The position numbers were made by a program, and so were the translations under genes. Shown here piece by piece: positions 25,597 to 33,662 of a stretch of 64,000 bases of DNA. The notes below the pieces were generated by a model, which worked only from the letters and a program-made list of their open reading frames with translations, had not been told where the DNA came from and ran no database searches. Position 1 is the stretch's first letter. Every line of letters starts with the position of its first letter. This stretch comes from Lentisphaeria bacterium (GTDB taxonomy: Bacteria > Verrucomicrobiota > Lentisphaeria > Victivallales > Victivallaceae), in the NCBI GenBank assembly GCA_022768375.1, contig JALEMG010000050.1, positions 55,411 through 119,410 on the forward strand, read 5' to 3'.

Positions 25597-27304
25597 CTTC
25601 AAGCCGCATTTTTTCGGCAAGTTTGTCGATCGTCATTTCGCCGATCTCGCCCTCCTTGCGGTTGCGGACGGCGACGGTGCGGTGTTCCGCCTCCCTTTCG
25701 CCCAGCACCAGCAAATAGGGGATGCGTTCGCTCCGGGCGGTGCGGATCTTGGCCCCCAGCCCGGCGGCCTGCGTGTCGACATCCACCCGGAACCCCCTGG
25801 CGCGCAGTTCGTCCCGGAATTCCCGGGCCAAAGTCAACTGCTTGTCCGACACCGGCAGGATCCGCGCCTGCTCCGGCGCCAGCCACAGCGGGAACGCGCC
25901 CGCGTAATGCTCCACCAGTATCCCGAAGAACCGCTCCAGCGACCCCAGCAGCGCCCGGTGCACCATGTAGGGCCGGTGCTTCCTGCCGTCCTCTCCGATG
26001 TAGGTCATGTCGAACCGTTCCGGCAGATTGAAATCGAACTGGATGGTGGTCGTCTGCCACTCCCGTCCGATGGCGTCCCGCAGTTTCAGGTCGATCTTCG
26101 GCCCGTAGAACGCGCCGCCGCCCTCGTCCACGTCGCAATCCAGATTGCACTTGGCCACCGCTTTGCGCAGGGAATCGATCGCCTTCTCCCACCGTTCCGG
26201 TTCGCCCACGGCCTTCTCCGGCCGGGTGGAGAGATACGCCTTGATGTCGGTGAAGCCGAATGCCCGGTTGATGGCCAGACTGAACCGCAGCACTTCCGCG
26301 ATCTCGTCCTCAATGGACTCCGGTGTGCAGATGATGTGGGAATCGTCCTGCGTGAAGCCCCGGACCCGCATCAGACCGTGCAGGGAACCGGACTTCTCAT
26401 AGCGGTAGACCGTGCCCAGTTCCGCCCAGCGCAGGGGCAGTTCCCGGTAACTGCGCAGCCGGGACTGGTAGACCTCGATGTGGAAGGGGCAGTTCATCGG
26501 CTTGACGTAGTAGTCCTTTTCGTCGATCTGCATGGGCGAATACATGCCGTCGCGGTAGAAATTCAGATGCCCGCTGGTCTCCCACAGATTGCTCTGCCCG
26601 ATATGCGGCGTGTAGAGCAGTTGATAGCCGTTCCTGTAGTGCTCCTCTTTCCAGAACGTCTCCATCAGGTGCCGGATCAGCGCGCCTTTGGGGTGCCACA
26701 GCACCAGCCCGGGCCCGACGCTGTCGGAGAAACCGAAAAGGTCCAGTTCCGTTCCCAGTTTCCGGTGGTCGCGCCGGGCGGCCTCCTCCAACTGCCGGAG
26801 GTAGTTCTGCAGTTCCTCCTGCGTGGCAAACGCCGTGCCGTAAATCCGCTGCAGCATCGGATTTTTCTCGTCGCCCCGGAAGTAACTCCCCGCGATGCCG
26901 GTCAATTTCACCGCGCCGATCTGCCCGGAATGCTCCACGTGCGGCCCCCGGCAGAGGTCCAGATAATCGCCGGTGCGGTAGAAACTGATCGGCGCGCCTT
27001 CCGGAATGTCCGCCAGACGCTCCAGTTTGTACTCCTGACCGGCCAGCAGTTTTTCCGCCTCGTCCCGGCTGGTCTCGAACCGTTCGAAGGGCACCTTGCG
27101 GCCGATGATCTTTTTCATCGCCTTTTCGATCTCTTTCAGGTCCTCGTTGACCAGACGGTGCTCCATGTCGAAGTCGTAGTAGAACCCATTCTCCGTGGCA
27201 GGCCCGATATCGAACTTCGCGTCGGGGAAAAGTTGTTTCACCGCCGCCGCCATGACATGGGCGGCGCTGTGCCGGATCGTCTCCAAAGGAAAATCGCTCA
27301 TCAT
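25574..27304 (-). CDS. thrS: threonyl-tRNA synthetase lacking the TGS domain
   Basis: 576 residues. It starts directly at the editing-domain motif (HSAAHVMAAAVKQLFPD near residue 12), so the ~60-residue N-terminal TGS domain of the 642-residue E. coli enzyme is absent. The ATG is well supported by GGAG nine bases upstream. The class II core has FYRDGMYSPMQIDEKDYYVKPMNCP (motif 1/zinc Cys region), the RVRGFTQDDSHI motif and the C-terminal anticodon-binding domain (ARILPVSDKQLTLA onward). It charges tRNA-Thr. Downstream genes are infC, rpmI and rplT. Confidence 0.94.
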   Translation of the reverse strand: MMSDFPLETIRHSAAHVMAAAVKQLFPDAKFDIGPATENGFYYDFDMEHRLVNEDLKEIEKAMKKIIGRKVPFERFETSRDEAEKLLAGQEYKLERLADIPEGAPISFYRTGDYLDLCRGPHVEHSGQIGAVKLTGIAGSYFRGDEKNPMLQRIYGTAFATQEELQNYLRQLEEAARRDHRKLGTELDLFGFSDSVGPGLVLWHPKGALIRHLMETFWKEEHYRNGYQLLYTPHIGQSNLWETSGHLNFYRDGMYSPMQIDEKDYYVKPMNCPFHIEVYQSRLRSYRELPLRWAELGTVYRYEKSGSLHGLMRVRGFTQDDSHIICTPESIEDEIAEVLRFSLAINRAFGFTDIKAYLSTRPEKAVGEPERWEKAIDSLRKAVAKCNLDCDVDEGGGAFYGPKIDLKLRDAIGREWQTTTIQFDFNLPERFDMTYIGEDGRKHRPYMVHRALLGSLERFFGILVEHYAGAFPLWLAPEQARILPVSDKQLTLAREFRDELRARGFRVDVDTQAAGLGAKIRTARSERIPYLLVLGEREAEHRTVAVRNRKEGEIGEMTIDKLAEKMRLEVDNKVIW

Positions 27305-27348
27305 TGTTATCTCCAGATTTTTTGGCTTCTGAACTTGATTGGGAACTC

Positions 27349-27374
27349 AAAAAAAACATCACCGGCAGCCGGTG
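27349..27374 (-). terminator. terminator between rnhB and thrS
   Basis: Minus strand: near-perfect palindrome CACCGGC T GCCGGTG (27360-27374) followed by ATG and eight T residues (27349-27356). Confidence 0.8.
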
Positions 27375-27426
27375 CCGCCCGCGCCGGTTGCGCGGGGGAT
27401 TCCTCCATGATCGTGAAACAACTTCT

Positions 27427-28098
27427 TCATTTTTCCTGTAAATCCAGCATTCCCTGAACCGGAAAGTCCGGCAGCAACTCCCGCACCGGACGGAAACTTT
27501 TCCGATGCAGTTCCGACGGGCCGTACCGACGCAGCATCGCCAGATGCTCCGCCGTCCCGTAGCCCTTATGTTCGGCGAATCCGTACTGCGGAAACTTCTC
27601 CGCGGCCCGGATCATCTCCCGGTCCCGGGTCACTTTGGCGATGATGCTCGCCGCCGCGATGCAGGCGCATTTCGCGTCGCCTCCGACCATATTCCGCGAC
27701 GGCAGGTCGAACCGCACCGGCAGACCGTCCACCAGCACGAAATCCGCCCGGCGCAGATCCGCCACCGCCCGGCGCATGGCCAGATGCGTGGCCCGGAGGA
27801 TATTCAGCGCGTCGATCTCCGCCGGCGACGCCGACGCGACGCCGATCTGAATGCCCTCCAGCGCATACAGTTCCGCGAAAATATCTTCGCGGGCGGCGGC
27901 GCTCAACTGCTTGGAGTCGAACACCGCCGGCAATTCGTCCCGATCCGGCGGCAGCACCACCGCCGCGGCGACCACCGGACCGGCCAGCGGACCGCGGCCG
28001 GCTTCATCCACCCCCGCGATCCAACAAAAACCCTCCGCCCGAAGCGCCCGCTCCGGCCGGAGGAGTTCCCGTACATCAATTTTCCGGCGTGCCGTCAT
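27427..28098 (-). CDS. rnhB: ribonuclease HII
   Basis: 223 residues. Catalytic motif VDEAGRGPLAGPVVAAAV, DSKQLSAAARE, VGGDAKCACIAAASIIAKVTRD (residues of the DAxxxxIAAASIxAKVxRD block) and YGFAEHKGYGT. It nicks RNA in RNA-DNA hybrids and removes single ribonucleotides. It follows rplS by 12 nt in the rpsP-trmD-rplS cluster, a frequent arrangement. Confidence 0.95.
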   Translation of the reverse strand: MTARRKIDVRELLRPERALRAEGFCWIAGVDEAGRGPLAGPVVAAAVVLPPDRDELPAVFDSKQLSAAAREDIFAELYALEGIQIGVASASPAEIDALNILRATHLAMRRAVADLRRADFVLVDGLPVRFDLPSRNMVGGDAKCACIAAASIIAKVTRDREMIRAAEKFPQYGFAEHKGYGTAEHLAMLRRYGPSELHRKSFRPVRELLPDFPVQGMLDLQEK

Positions 28099-28110
28099 GC
28101 ACGACCCGGA

Positions 28111-28455
28111 TCACTTGGTGCGCAACTCTTTGACGCGGGCGGCCTTGCCCACTTTGTCGCGCAGATAGTACAGTTTCGCCCTCCGCACCTGACCGCGGCG
28201 GATCACTTCGATCCCGGCGATCCGGGGGCTGTTGATCGGGAACACCCGCTCCACGCCCTGACCGGCCTGCACCCGGCGGACCGTAAACGTCTCCTCGATG
28301 CCGCTGCCGCGCCGGGCGATGACCGTTCCCTGAAAGTGCTGGATGCGCTCCGTGTCGCCTTCCACGATCTTCACCGAAATCCGGACGGTATCCCCGACCG
28401 CGAACTCATAATCGGCCTTTGCCTCTGCCTTGCGGATGTTTTCCACGATATTCAT
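28111..28455 (-). CDS. rplS: 50S ribosomal protein L19
   Basis: 114 residues from ATG 28453-28455 with GAGG upstream (an in-frame ATG four codons earlier overlaps the trmD stop and the ribosome-binding site). Motifs: [59 protein letters not shown]. Sits at the 30S-50S interface. Confidence 0.96.
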   Translation of the reverse strand: MNIVENIRKAEAKADYEFAVGDTVRISVKIVEGDTERIQHFQGTVIARRGSGIEETFTVRRVQAGQGVERVFPINSPRIAGIEVIRRGQVRRAKLYYLRDKVGKAARVKELRTK

Positions 28456-28463
28456 GTTGAACC

Positions 28464-29156
28464 TCATTTAAGTTCTGTTTGCAGATACTTTTCCCACAAA
28501 TCCGGACGCCGCTGGCGGGTTATCCGCTCCGCTTCGCGCTTCCGGAACTCAACTACCTTGCCGTGGTCGCCGCCGAGCAGCACCTCCGGCACCTTCAATC
28601 CCCGGAATTCCGGGGGGCGGGTATACTGCGGATACTCCAACAGTCCCATGGAGTGCGATTCCTCCACCGTCGACCCCGCGTCGCCCAGCACACCCGGCAG
28701 CAGCCGGATCACCGCGTCGGCAATCGCCATCACCGCGATGTTGCCGCTGGACAGCACGAAGTCCCCGATCGAGACCTCCCGATCGACCATCAGGTCGATC
28801 ACCCGCTGATCCACGCCTTCATAATGACCGGCGATCAGGACCAGATGTTCCTCTTTCGCCAGTTCCGCCGCCAGACGCTGATTCATCACTTCGCCCCGCG
28901 GCGAAGTCAGGATCACCGTACTCGCGGCATCCCGCACGGATTCGATCGCCCGGGCCAGCACTTCGGGAATCATCAGCATTCCCGGACCGCCGCCGTAGGG
29001 CTTCTCGTCCACCGTGCCCCGGGCATCCGCCGCAAACGATCTCACATCCACGGCATTCACCGTCACCAGGTTCTGCCGGACCGCCCGCCCGATCACGCTC
29101 TCGCCGAGAGGACCGGGGAACAACTCCGGGAACAGCGTCAGGATGTCTATCCGCAT
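28464..29156 (-). CDS. trmD: tRNA (guanine-37-N1) methyltransferase
   Basis: 230 residues, SPOUT trefoil-knot enzyme that makes m1G37. [46 protein letters not shown] and [15 protein letters not shown]. The last block is usually IGDYVLSGGE; here SGGE is replaced by SSGN, a notable change in the cofactor loop. The RimM gene usually found upstream is absent; only 30 nt separate it from the KH-domain gene. Confidence 0.95.
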   Translation of the reverse strand: MRIDILTLFPELFPGPLGESVIGRAVRQNLVTVNAVDVRSFAADARGTVDEKPYGGGPGMLMIPEVLARAIESVRDAASTVILTSPRGEVMNQRLAAELAKEEHLVLIAGHYEGVDQRVIDLMVDREVSIGDFVLSSGNIAVMAIADAVIRLLPGVLGDAGSTVEESHSMGLLEYPQYTRPPEFRGLKVPEVLLGGDHGKVVEFRKREAERITRQRRPDLWEKYLQTELK

Positions 29157-29186
29157 CGACCAAACGCCCGTTTTTCGTCAGTCAAC

Positions 29187-29498
29187 TCAATCCATCACGT
29201 CGACGGAGACCCGCTTGCGCTGTCTGCCGGCGGCGCCGCTCACCAGAGAACGGATCGCCATGATGGTCTTGCCGCGTTTCCCGACGATCTTGCCGATATC
29301 TTCCTTGCGGCACCGGATCCGGATGGTGGTCCCTTCGTCGTTCTCGACGGTGTCGATAACGACTTCGGCGGGAGCATCCACCAAAGCCTTGACCACGTAG
29401 TCGACGAACGCCTCAAGATCACGCAGGGAACCGGCCGCGCCCGACGCGGAACTTTTCTTCTCGCCGCCGAACAGGAAGCCAAACAATTTCTTAAACAT
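29187..29498 (-). CDS. KH-domain RNA-binding protein (KhpA-like)
   Basis: 103 residues. The C-terminal 75 residues are the KhpA/YlqC family: DYVVKALVDAPAEVVIDTVE, TTIRIRCRKEDIGKIVGKRGKTI with the GKRG loop that grips RNA, and IRSLVSGAAGRQRKRV. An N-terminal extension (MFKKLFGFLFGGEKKSS) of about 25 residues is hydrophobic then basic, unlike the ~76-residue family norm. It lies between rpsP and trmD, where this family is commonly found. Confidence 0.9.
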   Translation of the reverse strand: MFKKLFGFLFGGEKKSSASGAAGSLRDLEAFVDYVVKALVDAPAEVVIDTVENDEGTTIRIRCRKEDIGKIVGKRGKTIMAIRSLVSGAAGRQRKRVSVDVMD

Positions 29499-29517
29499 CG
29501 GAGATCACTCCAATTTC

Positions 29518-29916
29518 TTACGCTTCCGGCGCGGCTTCGGCACCGGCGGTTTCTTCCGCGGCGGCAGCCTCGGCAGCGGCTTTCGCCTCCTCCTCGGCTT
29601 TGGCTTTCGCCTCGGCTTCGGCGGCGGCTTTCGCTTTCGCCTTCTTGGACAGCGCCGGCTTGCGGACCCGGTCCTTCAGCGACTTGCCGGAACGCACCCG
29701 GTCGATGATGTCCTCCACCGTCTCGGAAACGACCGCGCCCACGCTTTTCCAATACTCCGCGCGCTCGAGGTCGATCTTTTCCTCTTTGCTCCGGGGATTG
29801 TAGAACCCCAACTGCTCGATCGCCTTGCCGTCCCGGCTGGAACGCTGGTCCATGACCACCACCCGGAAACAGATCGCATTGCGGGTGCCGGTGCGTTTCA
29901 ATCTGATTCTTACCAT
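29518..29916 (-). CDS. rpsP: 30S ribosomal protein S16 with long Ala/Lys/Glu tail
   Basis: 132 residues from ATG 29914-29916 (MVRIRLKRTGTRN). The first ~80 residues are bS16 (RVVVMDQRSSRDGKAIEQLGFYNPRSK, read in pieces). The last ~50 are a low-complexity KAKAKAAAEAEAKAKAEEE tail that should be helical and charged. First gene of the rpsP-KH-trmD-rplS cluster, served by the promoter at 30172-30200. Confidence 0.95.
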   Translation of the reverse strand: MVRIRLKRTGTRNAICFRVVVMDQRSSRDGKAIEQLGFYNPRSKEEKIDLERAEYWKSVGAVVSETVEDIIDRVRSGKSLKDRVRKPALSKKAKAKAAAEAEAKAKAEEEAKAAAEAAAAEETAGAEAAPEA

Positions 29917-30165
29917 AAGAACTCTTTTACCTCTTGCTGAAAAATTCTTCGTTCCATGTTTCCTTCCGTCGTGCCGGACTTCCATCCCCGGGGAACAGCC
30001 ACGTTATTTCCCGGATTTTCTCAGCGGGAGCGCCCGTTGGAACGCTGTTTCGGTCCAGCGCCCCGACGTTCCGTTCCCTGCTCCGGGATCCCCGAGATGT
30101 GCCGGCCGGACTCACAGGCCCAGAGGATTTTGGCCATAAGTCCACGCCCAACGCGTCTCCAAAAG
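29917..30165 (-). other. ~249-nt untranslated leader of rpsP
   Basis: From the predicted transcription start near 30165 to the rpsP ATG there is no convincing gene. The stretch can form CGCTG/CAGCG enclosed by GGAA/TTCC, and a CTC-GGG/CCC-GAG stem. The length and potential structure would suit a regulatory leader or a separate small RNA. I do not recognise 6S, SRP or RNase P signatures. The adjoining 30201-30271 holds nothing evident. Confidence 0.4.
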
Positions 30166-30171
30166 TTCCAT

Positions 30172-30200
30172 AATATACTCCGTTGCGGCCAATTATGCAA
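30172..30200 (-). promoter_or_regulatory. promoter of the rpsP-trmD-rplS operon
   Basis: Minus strand: TTGCAT (30195-30200), 17 bp, TATATT (30172-30177). Confidence 0.65.
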
Positions 30201-30271
30201 ATGCCTCCCGGAAATTTCCGCGACTTATTTTCGTTCCCGGCCGGAAAACCGCCGAAAACGGCCCCTTTTCC

Positions 30272-31873
30272 TCACCGCGCCGCCGCCTGCGCGATACTCC
30301 AGTAATCGTTGGTCAGGATCGTGTCGATTCCCGCGTCCAGATACTCCCGGACCTTGCCCGGATCGTCGCAGAAATAGAGATTGCACCGGATGTTGCGGGC
30401 TTTGGCCTTGTCGATCATCTCCTGATTGACGTACGGCACGAAAAACTGCACTTTCGCGCACCCCATGGCGATCGCCCGGTCCACGATGTGCCACGGGTCG
30501 GGGAACGCCCCCATGCACCGGGGGATGTATGGCGCGTACTTGATGGCGGCGCTCATCACCGACGGAGCGCCCATGAAGTAAACATGTTCCAGTTGGTCGT
30601 AGGCGTCCAGCAGGGCGACGACCTTGTCCAACTGTTCCTTCGGCAGTTCCTCCTCGCCCTCCTTCTCCTCGGATTTCAGGTGGAGATTGAAGATCGCGTG
30701 GCGGGCGAATTTCGCCAGCACCTCCTTGAACGTCGGGATCGTCACCCCGGCGAAACGGGGACTGAACCGCCCGCCGAAATCCAGTTGCTGCAACTCCGCC
30801 AGCGTGCGGGTCTCGATGGTCCCCTCGCCGTCGGCGACCCGGGACAATTCACTGTCGTGAGCGACCACCGGCACACCGTCCCGGGAAAACCGGATGTCCA
30901 GTTCGATCTCCGGCGCGCCCAGCGCGATGGCCGCGCCGAATGCCGCCAGCGTATTTTCCGGGGCGGCGGTTTTGAACCCCCGGTGGGCACAGACGCGGGG
31001 ATAGGGGTGCTTCGCATCCGATTCGATCGTCATGCTGCCCGCCGGCCGGCAGACCCAGGACTGACGGGACTGCTCAATGAACCGGTCGTTGGGAATGAGA
31101 GAACCGCCGAAACTGTTGGAACGCATATATTTGTGCCTGACGTCCGCCACCTCGCACTCGAACCGTCCGCACCGGTTGCCGAATTCGCCGAGAATGACGC
31201 CCTCCGGAGCGGCCGCCAGCGAATTGCCCCCGGTGACGGCGTCCGGCCCCATGGAGACCGAGGCCCGCAGAACATAGCAGTTGCAGTGGAACGCCAGACT
31301 TTGATTCTGCATGCGCAGGATATCCGGGCGCTCCGCCCGCTGAAAGGACGACACCAGCACCACGTCCGGGTGCCGCCGGGCCAGATGCGCGATGTATTCC
31401 GTGAAATAGGTGTCGTAGCAGATGAGAAATCCGAAGCGGATGCCGTCGATCTCCACGATCTCCGGCAACCGGAAGCGCCGGGTGTACTCCTCGTCCAGCA
31501 GGTTCACGTTCTTCTCGGCCCGGGGCAGATGCTGTTTGAAGTACCGCCCGCGACTGACGCCCTCCCGGTCGAAAATCTCGGTGGTGTTGCGAAAACGGCC
31601 CGGTTCGGCCTCGCAGACGTAGTTGACGGCAACGATGGCGTCACACCGTTTCGCCGCCGCCCGCGCCGCCCTCAGCAGCGCCTCCGTGTGACGGCGGGCG
31701 AAGGGGATGCACTCCCCCGTCGGAAACGCCGCCGGAGCGTTGGTGTACTCCGGGGTCAGAATGATGTCGCAGGACCGGTCGCACCGGTCGAGTTCCGCGA
31801 CGGCCATGGCGGCCGACGCTTCCGCCTCGGCCATGCTCCGGGCGAATGGGATCTGGATCGCGCAAAGTTTCAT
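30272..31873 (-). CDS. nitrilase-family amidohydrolase fused to glycerophosphodiester phosphodiesterase
   Basis: 533 residues, two enzymes in one chain. Residues 1-280 are a carbon-nitrogen hydrolase with the full triad: Glu42 (ILTPEYTN), Lys113 (RGRYFKQHLP) and Cys152 (GFLICYDTYF). Residues 292-533 are a GDPD barrel with CAHRGFKTAAPENTLAAF (His297, Arg298, Glu306), EIELDIRFSRDG (Glu324, Asp326) and VVAHD (His339). No signal peptide, so cytoplasmic. Known single-domain relatives hydrolyse amides/nitriles and glycerophosphodiesters respectively. A joint substrate such as a glycerophospho-N-acyl amine is inference. It follows thyX by 60 nt on the same strand. Confidence 0.88.
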   Translation of the reverse strand: MKLCAIQIPFARSMAEAEASAAMAVAELDRCDRSCDIILTPEYTNAPAAFPTGECIPFARRHTEALLRAARAAAKRCDAIVAVNYVCEAEPGRFRNTTEIFDREGVSRGRYFKQHLPRAEKNVNLLDEEYTRRFRLPEIVEIDGIRFGFLICYDTYFTEYIAHLARRHPDVVLVSSFQRAERPDILRMQNQSLAFHCNCYVLRASVSMGPDAVTGGNSLAAAPEGVILGEFGNRCGRFECEVADVRHKYMRSNSFGGSLIPNDRFIEQSRQSWVCRPAGSMTIESDAKHPYPRVCAHRGFKTAAPENTLAAFGAAIALGAPEIELDIRFSRDGVPVVAHDSELSRVADGEGTIETRTLAELQQLDFGGRFSPRFAGVTIPTFKEVLAKFARHAIFNLHLKSEEKEGEEELPKEQLDKVVALLDAYDQLEHVYFMGAPSVMSAAIKYAPYIPRCMGAFPDPWHIVDRAIAMGCAKVQFFVPYVNQEMIDKAKARNIRCNLYFCDDPGKVREYLDAGIDTILTNDYWSIAQAAAR

Positions 31874-31933
31874 AAGGCCATGTCCCGGATGTCACCCGCT
31901 TTTCCGTTCCATGCGGTCACCCGCCGGACCGCC

Positions 31934-32629
31934 TCACCACGTCTGGCCCTGTTTGGCAAAGTACGCCGCCACGTTGGGAATCAGCGGCTTGATCAGTTTC
32001 TTGATGGCGACGGCGTATTCCCGGATCTCCCACTGGGCGTGATCGCTGTCCCGCAGTTCCAGAAAGTGCAGGAGATTGGAGAGGTCCACCGTACCCCAGA
32101 ACGTCACCATCATATTCTGCGGCAGCACACCGCGGGCCTGTTCCCGGCACACGCCCGCCCCCAGCAGTTTTTCGTACAGGGCCAGGCTCGCCCGGTTGTG
32201 AGCGGCGATCTCCCCGATCAGCGCCCCGCCGTCAAACTCCGGGTCGCTCACCGACGCCTGCCGGTTGTTCTCCGCCTGCCGCCGCAGCGCGGTCGGCGTG
32301 TAGAACTCCATGTCGATCTCGGTGTACCGCCGGGAAATCTCGTTGTAACTCCACGTCCGGTGCCGGTGCCATTGCCCCCGGACGAACAGCGGACAATGAA
32401 TGCTGAACGTGAATACCATGTGCTCCAGCGGACTGGTGTGCCGGTTGGCGATGAGATATTCCAGCAGTTTGACGTCCCGCTCCTCCATCTCGGTTTTCAG
32501 TTTGCCGAAGGAGACCCGCGCCGCGTTGACGATGGTGCTTTCCGTCCCGAGATGATCGATCAATCCGACCCAACCCTGACCGTCAAGGACCTTGACGTGA
32601 TTCACCGGAGGCACATTCAGATGTTCCAT
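31934..32629 (-). CDS. thyX: flavin-dependent thymidylate synthase
   Basis: 231 residues from ATG 32627-32629 behind GGGAGAG. The diagnostic ThyX motif RHRTWSYNEISRRY is intact, preceded by TSPLEHMVFTFSIHCP and followed by YTPTALRRQAENNRQ and a C-terminal FLELRDSDHAQWEIREYA. It methylates dUMP using methylene-THF, NADPH and FAD, replacing ThyA. Its own promoter is at 32664-32692. Confidence 0.95.
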   Translation of the reverse strand: MEHLNVPPVNHVKVLDGQGWVGLIDHLGTESTIVNAARVSFGKLKTEMEERDVKLLEYLIANRHTSPLEHMVFTFSIHCPLFVRGQWHRHRTWSYNEISRRYTEIDMEFYTPTALRRQAENNRQASVSDPEFDGGALIGEIAAHNRASLALYEKLLGAGVCREQARGVLPQNMMVTFWGTVDLSNLLHFLELRDSDHAQWEIREYAVAIKKLIKPLIPNVAAYFAKQGQTW

Positions 32630-32663
32630 GGTTCTCTCCCTAACTTTCCCTGTGTCGCCCGCT

Positions 32664-32692
32664 AATATACACCCGGCGAAAAAATTATGCAA
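32664..32692 (-). promoter_or_regulatory. thyX promoter
   Basis: Minus strand: TTGCAT (32687-32692), 17 bp, TATATT (32664-32669); leader about 30 nt. Confidence 0.7.
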
Positions 32693-32819
32693 GGGGCGGT
32701 TTGAAAAGAGGATGATTCTCGGGCGGGGAAACACTTCTTTTCACGGGAAAATATCTTTTTTCTCCCGAATCCGCCCCCTTTTCAAGAAAGACGAAATCCC
32801 CCGCGTCTTTCGGCGGAAT

Positions 32820-32960
32820 GTATGGCCGGGCGTTGTCCGGCAGACTGCATGGCGGCGGGATGGAATGCCGGGCGTTGTCCGGCGGACTGCGGACGGCGGG
32901 ATGGAATGCGAAGCGTTGTCCGGCGGACTGCGGGGCGACGGGATGGAATGCCGGGCGTTG
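32820..32960. repeat. 41-bp GC-rich tandem repeat, 3.3 units
   Basis: Units start at TGGAATG on 32861, 32902 and 32943 (period 41) with a diverged unit before. The unit contains GTTGTCCGGCGGACTGC and ends GGCGGGA. Its core recurs singly elsewhere in the window (33557, 33599, 48654, 63690), so this is a local expansion of an interspersed family. Confidence 0.75.
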
Positions 32961-32966
32961 GGCCGC

Positions 32967-33002
32967 TTGAGAGAGACAACCGCTGGCGGTTTTCTCTCTC
33001 AA
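32967..33002. repeat. long hairpin in repeat cluster 1
   Basis: TTGAGAGAGA (32967-32976) pairs with TCTCTCTCAA (32993-33002), with an inner ACCGC/GCGGT stem. No T tract follows. 33003-33285 has only a short GACGGCC/GGCCGTC hairpin (33118-33134) and no recognisable gene. Confidence 0.6.
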
Positions 33003-33285
33003 ACTCTCACTTTTCCCGGCATGGAGCAAATGGGTTACGCAAGTTCCGGGGAAAGGCGTGCGGACGCGGGCGGATGTGGTTTCGTGAATTCCCGTTCATT
33101 TTACAGCGCCTGCGCTTGACGGCCTCCGGCCGTCTGCGCTCGCGGCTTACTGCTCGCCTCCGTTCACCGGCTTCGGATATTTCCTCGCCGCTGCGCTAAC
33201 GCTGTCGCGTTGCGCAGTACGTTCACATGCGGCTCCGCGCTCGGCGGCAACCGCCTCGCATCCGCTTGCAAATAAAGCGTTGGCA

Positions 33286-33370
33286 GACCGCCGCGCGACC
33301 AACGGGAGCGCGAGACGCGCGGAGGCGGAGCCGACGCGCAGGGGGTCCGGGGGCTACCCCCGGGTGGCAA
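33286..33370. repeat. structured repeat S, copy 1
   Basis: Near-identical over about 60 bp to 48374-48463. Both copies contain CCGCGCG ... CGCGCGG arms and a second CCGGGGG/CCCCCGG stem whose loop differs (CTA here). Followed at some distance by repeat R in both places. 33371-33485 between the two repeats shows no gene. Confidence 0.65.
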
Positions 33371-33499
33371 CTGGTGGCGCATGACATGAGCCGATTTCGC
33401 CAGAAAAGGCGGATGCGGATCGCAGGATTGCGCCACAAACGTCCAACCACCGCCGCCGCCGAGAACCCAGACACACCCAGTACCAAACGCGGCTTTGGC

Positions 33500-33625
33500 C
33501 GCCGCCGGGGTGCAGGGGGCGGCGTGAGCCCCCCTGCAAAAAAACGCTCCGCACTCCATCCCGCCGCCACGCAGTCCGCCGAACAACACCTGACATGGCA
33601 TCCCGCCGCCACGCAGTCCGCCGAA
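33500..33625. repeat. repeat R, diverged copy 1
   Basis: Contains GGGGTGCAGGG, then CCCCTGCAAAAAAACG, then two tandem CATCCCGCCGCCACGCAG boxes (33558 and 33600), the same order of parts as the R copies at 48551, 59904 and 63590. No coding potential recognised. Confidence 0.55.
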
Positions 33626-33662
33626 TAACGCCGGGGGCAGGTTTCCCCGCCTATCCCAAACG

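Noticed and set aside
27305..27426. A missing TGS-domain exon or frameshifted N-terminus of thrS
   Set aside because: The interval holds a terminator and a ribosome-binding site, no TGS-like translation in any frame.
29917..30165. 6S RNA, SRP RNA or RNase P RNA candidate
   Set aside because: The SRP GGTCAGGTCCGGAAGGAAG core, RNase P conserved regions and a clear 6S bubble-hairpin were looked for and not found.
32820..32960. Possible CRISPR array
   Set aside because: The repeats are contiguous with no unique spacers, and no cas gene is in the window.
33003..33640. Open frames opposite and within repeat cluster 1
   Set aside because: Same reason as the other cluster: translated repeats, Arg-rich, no domain.
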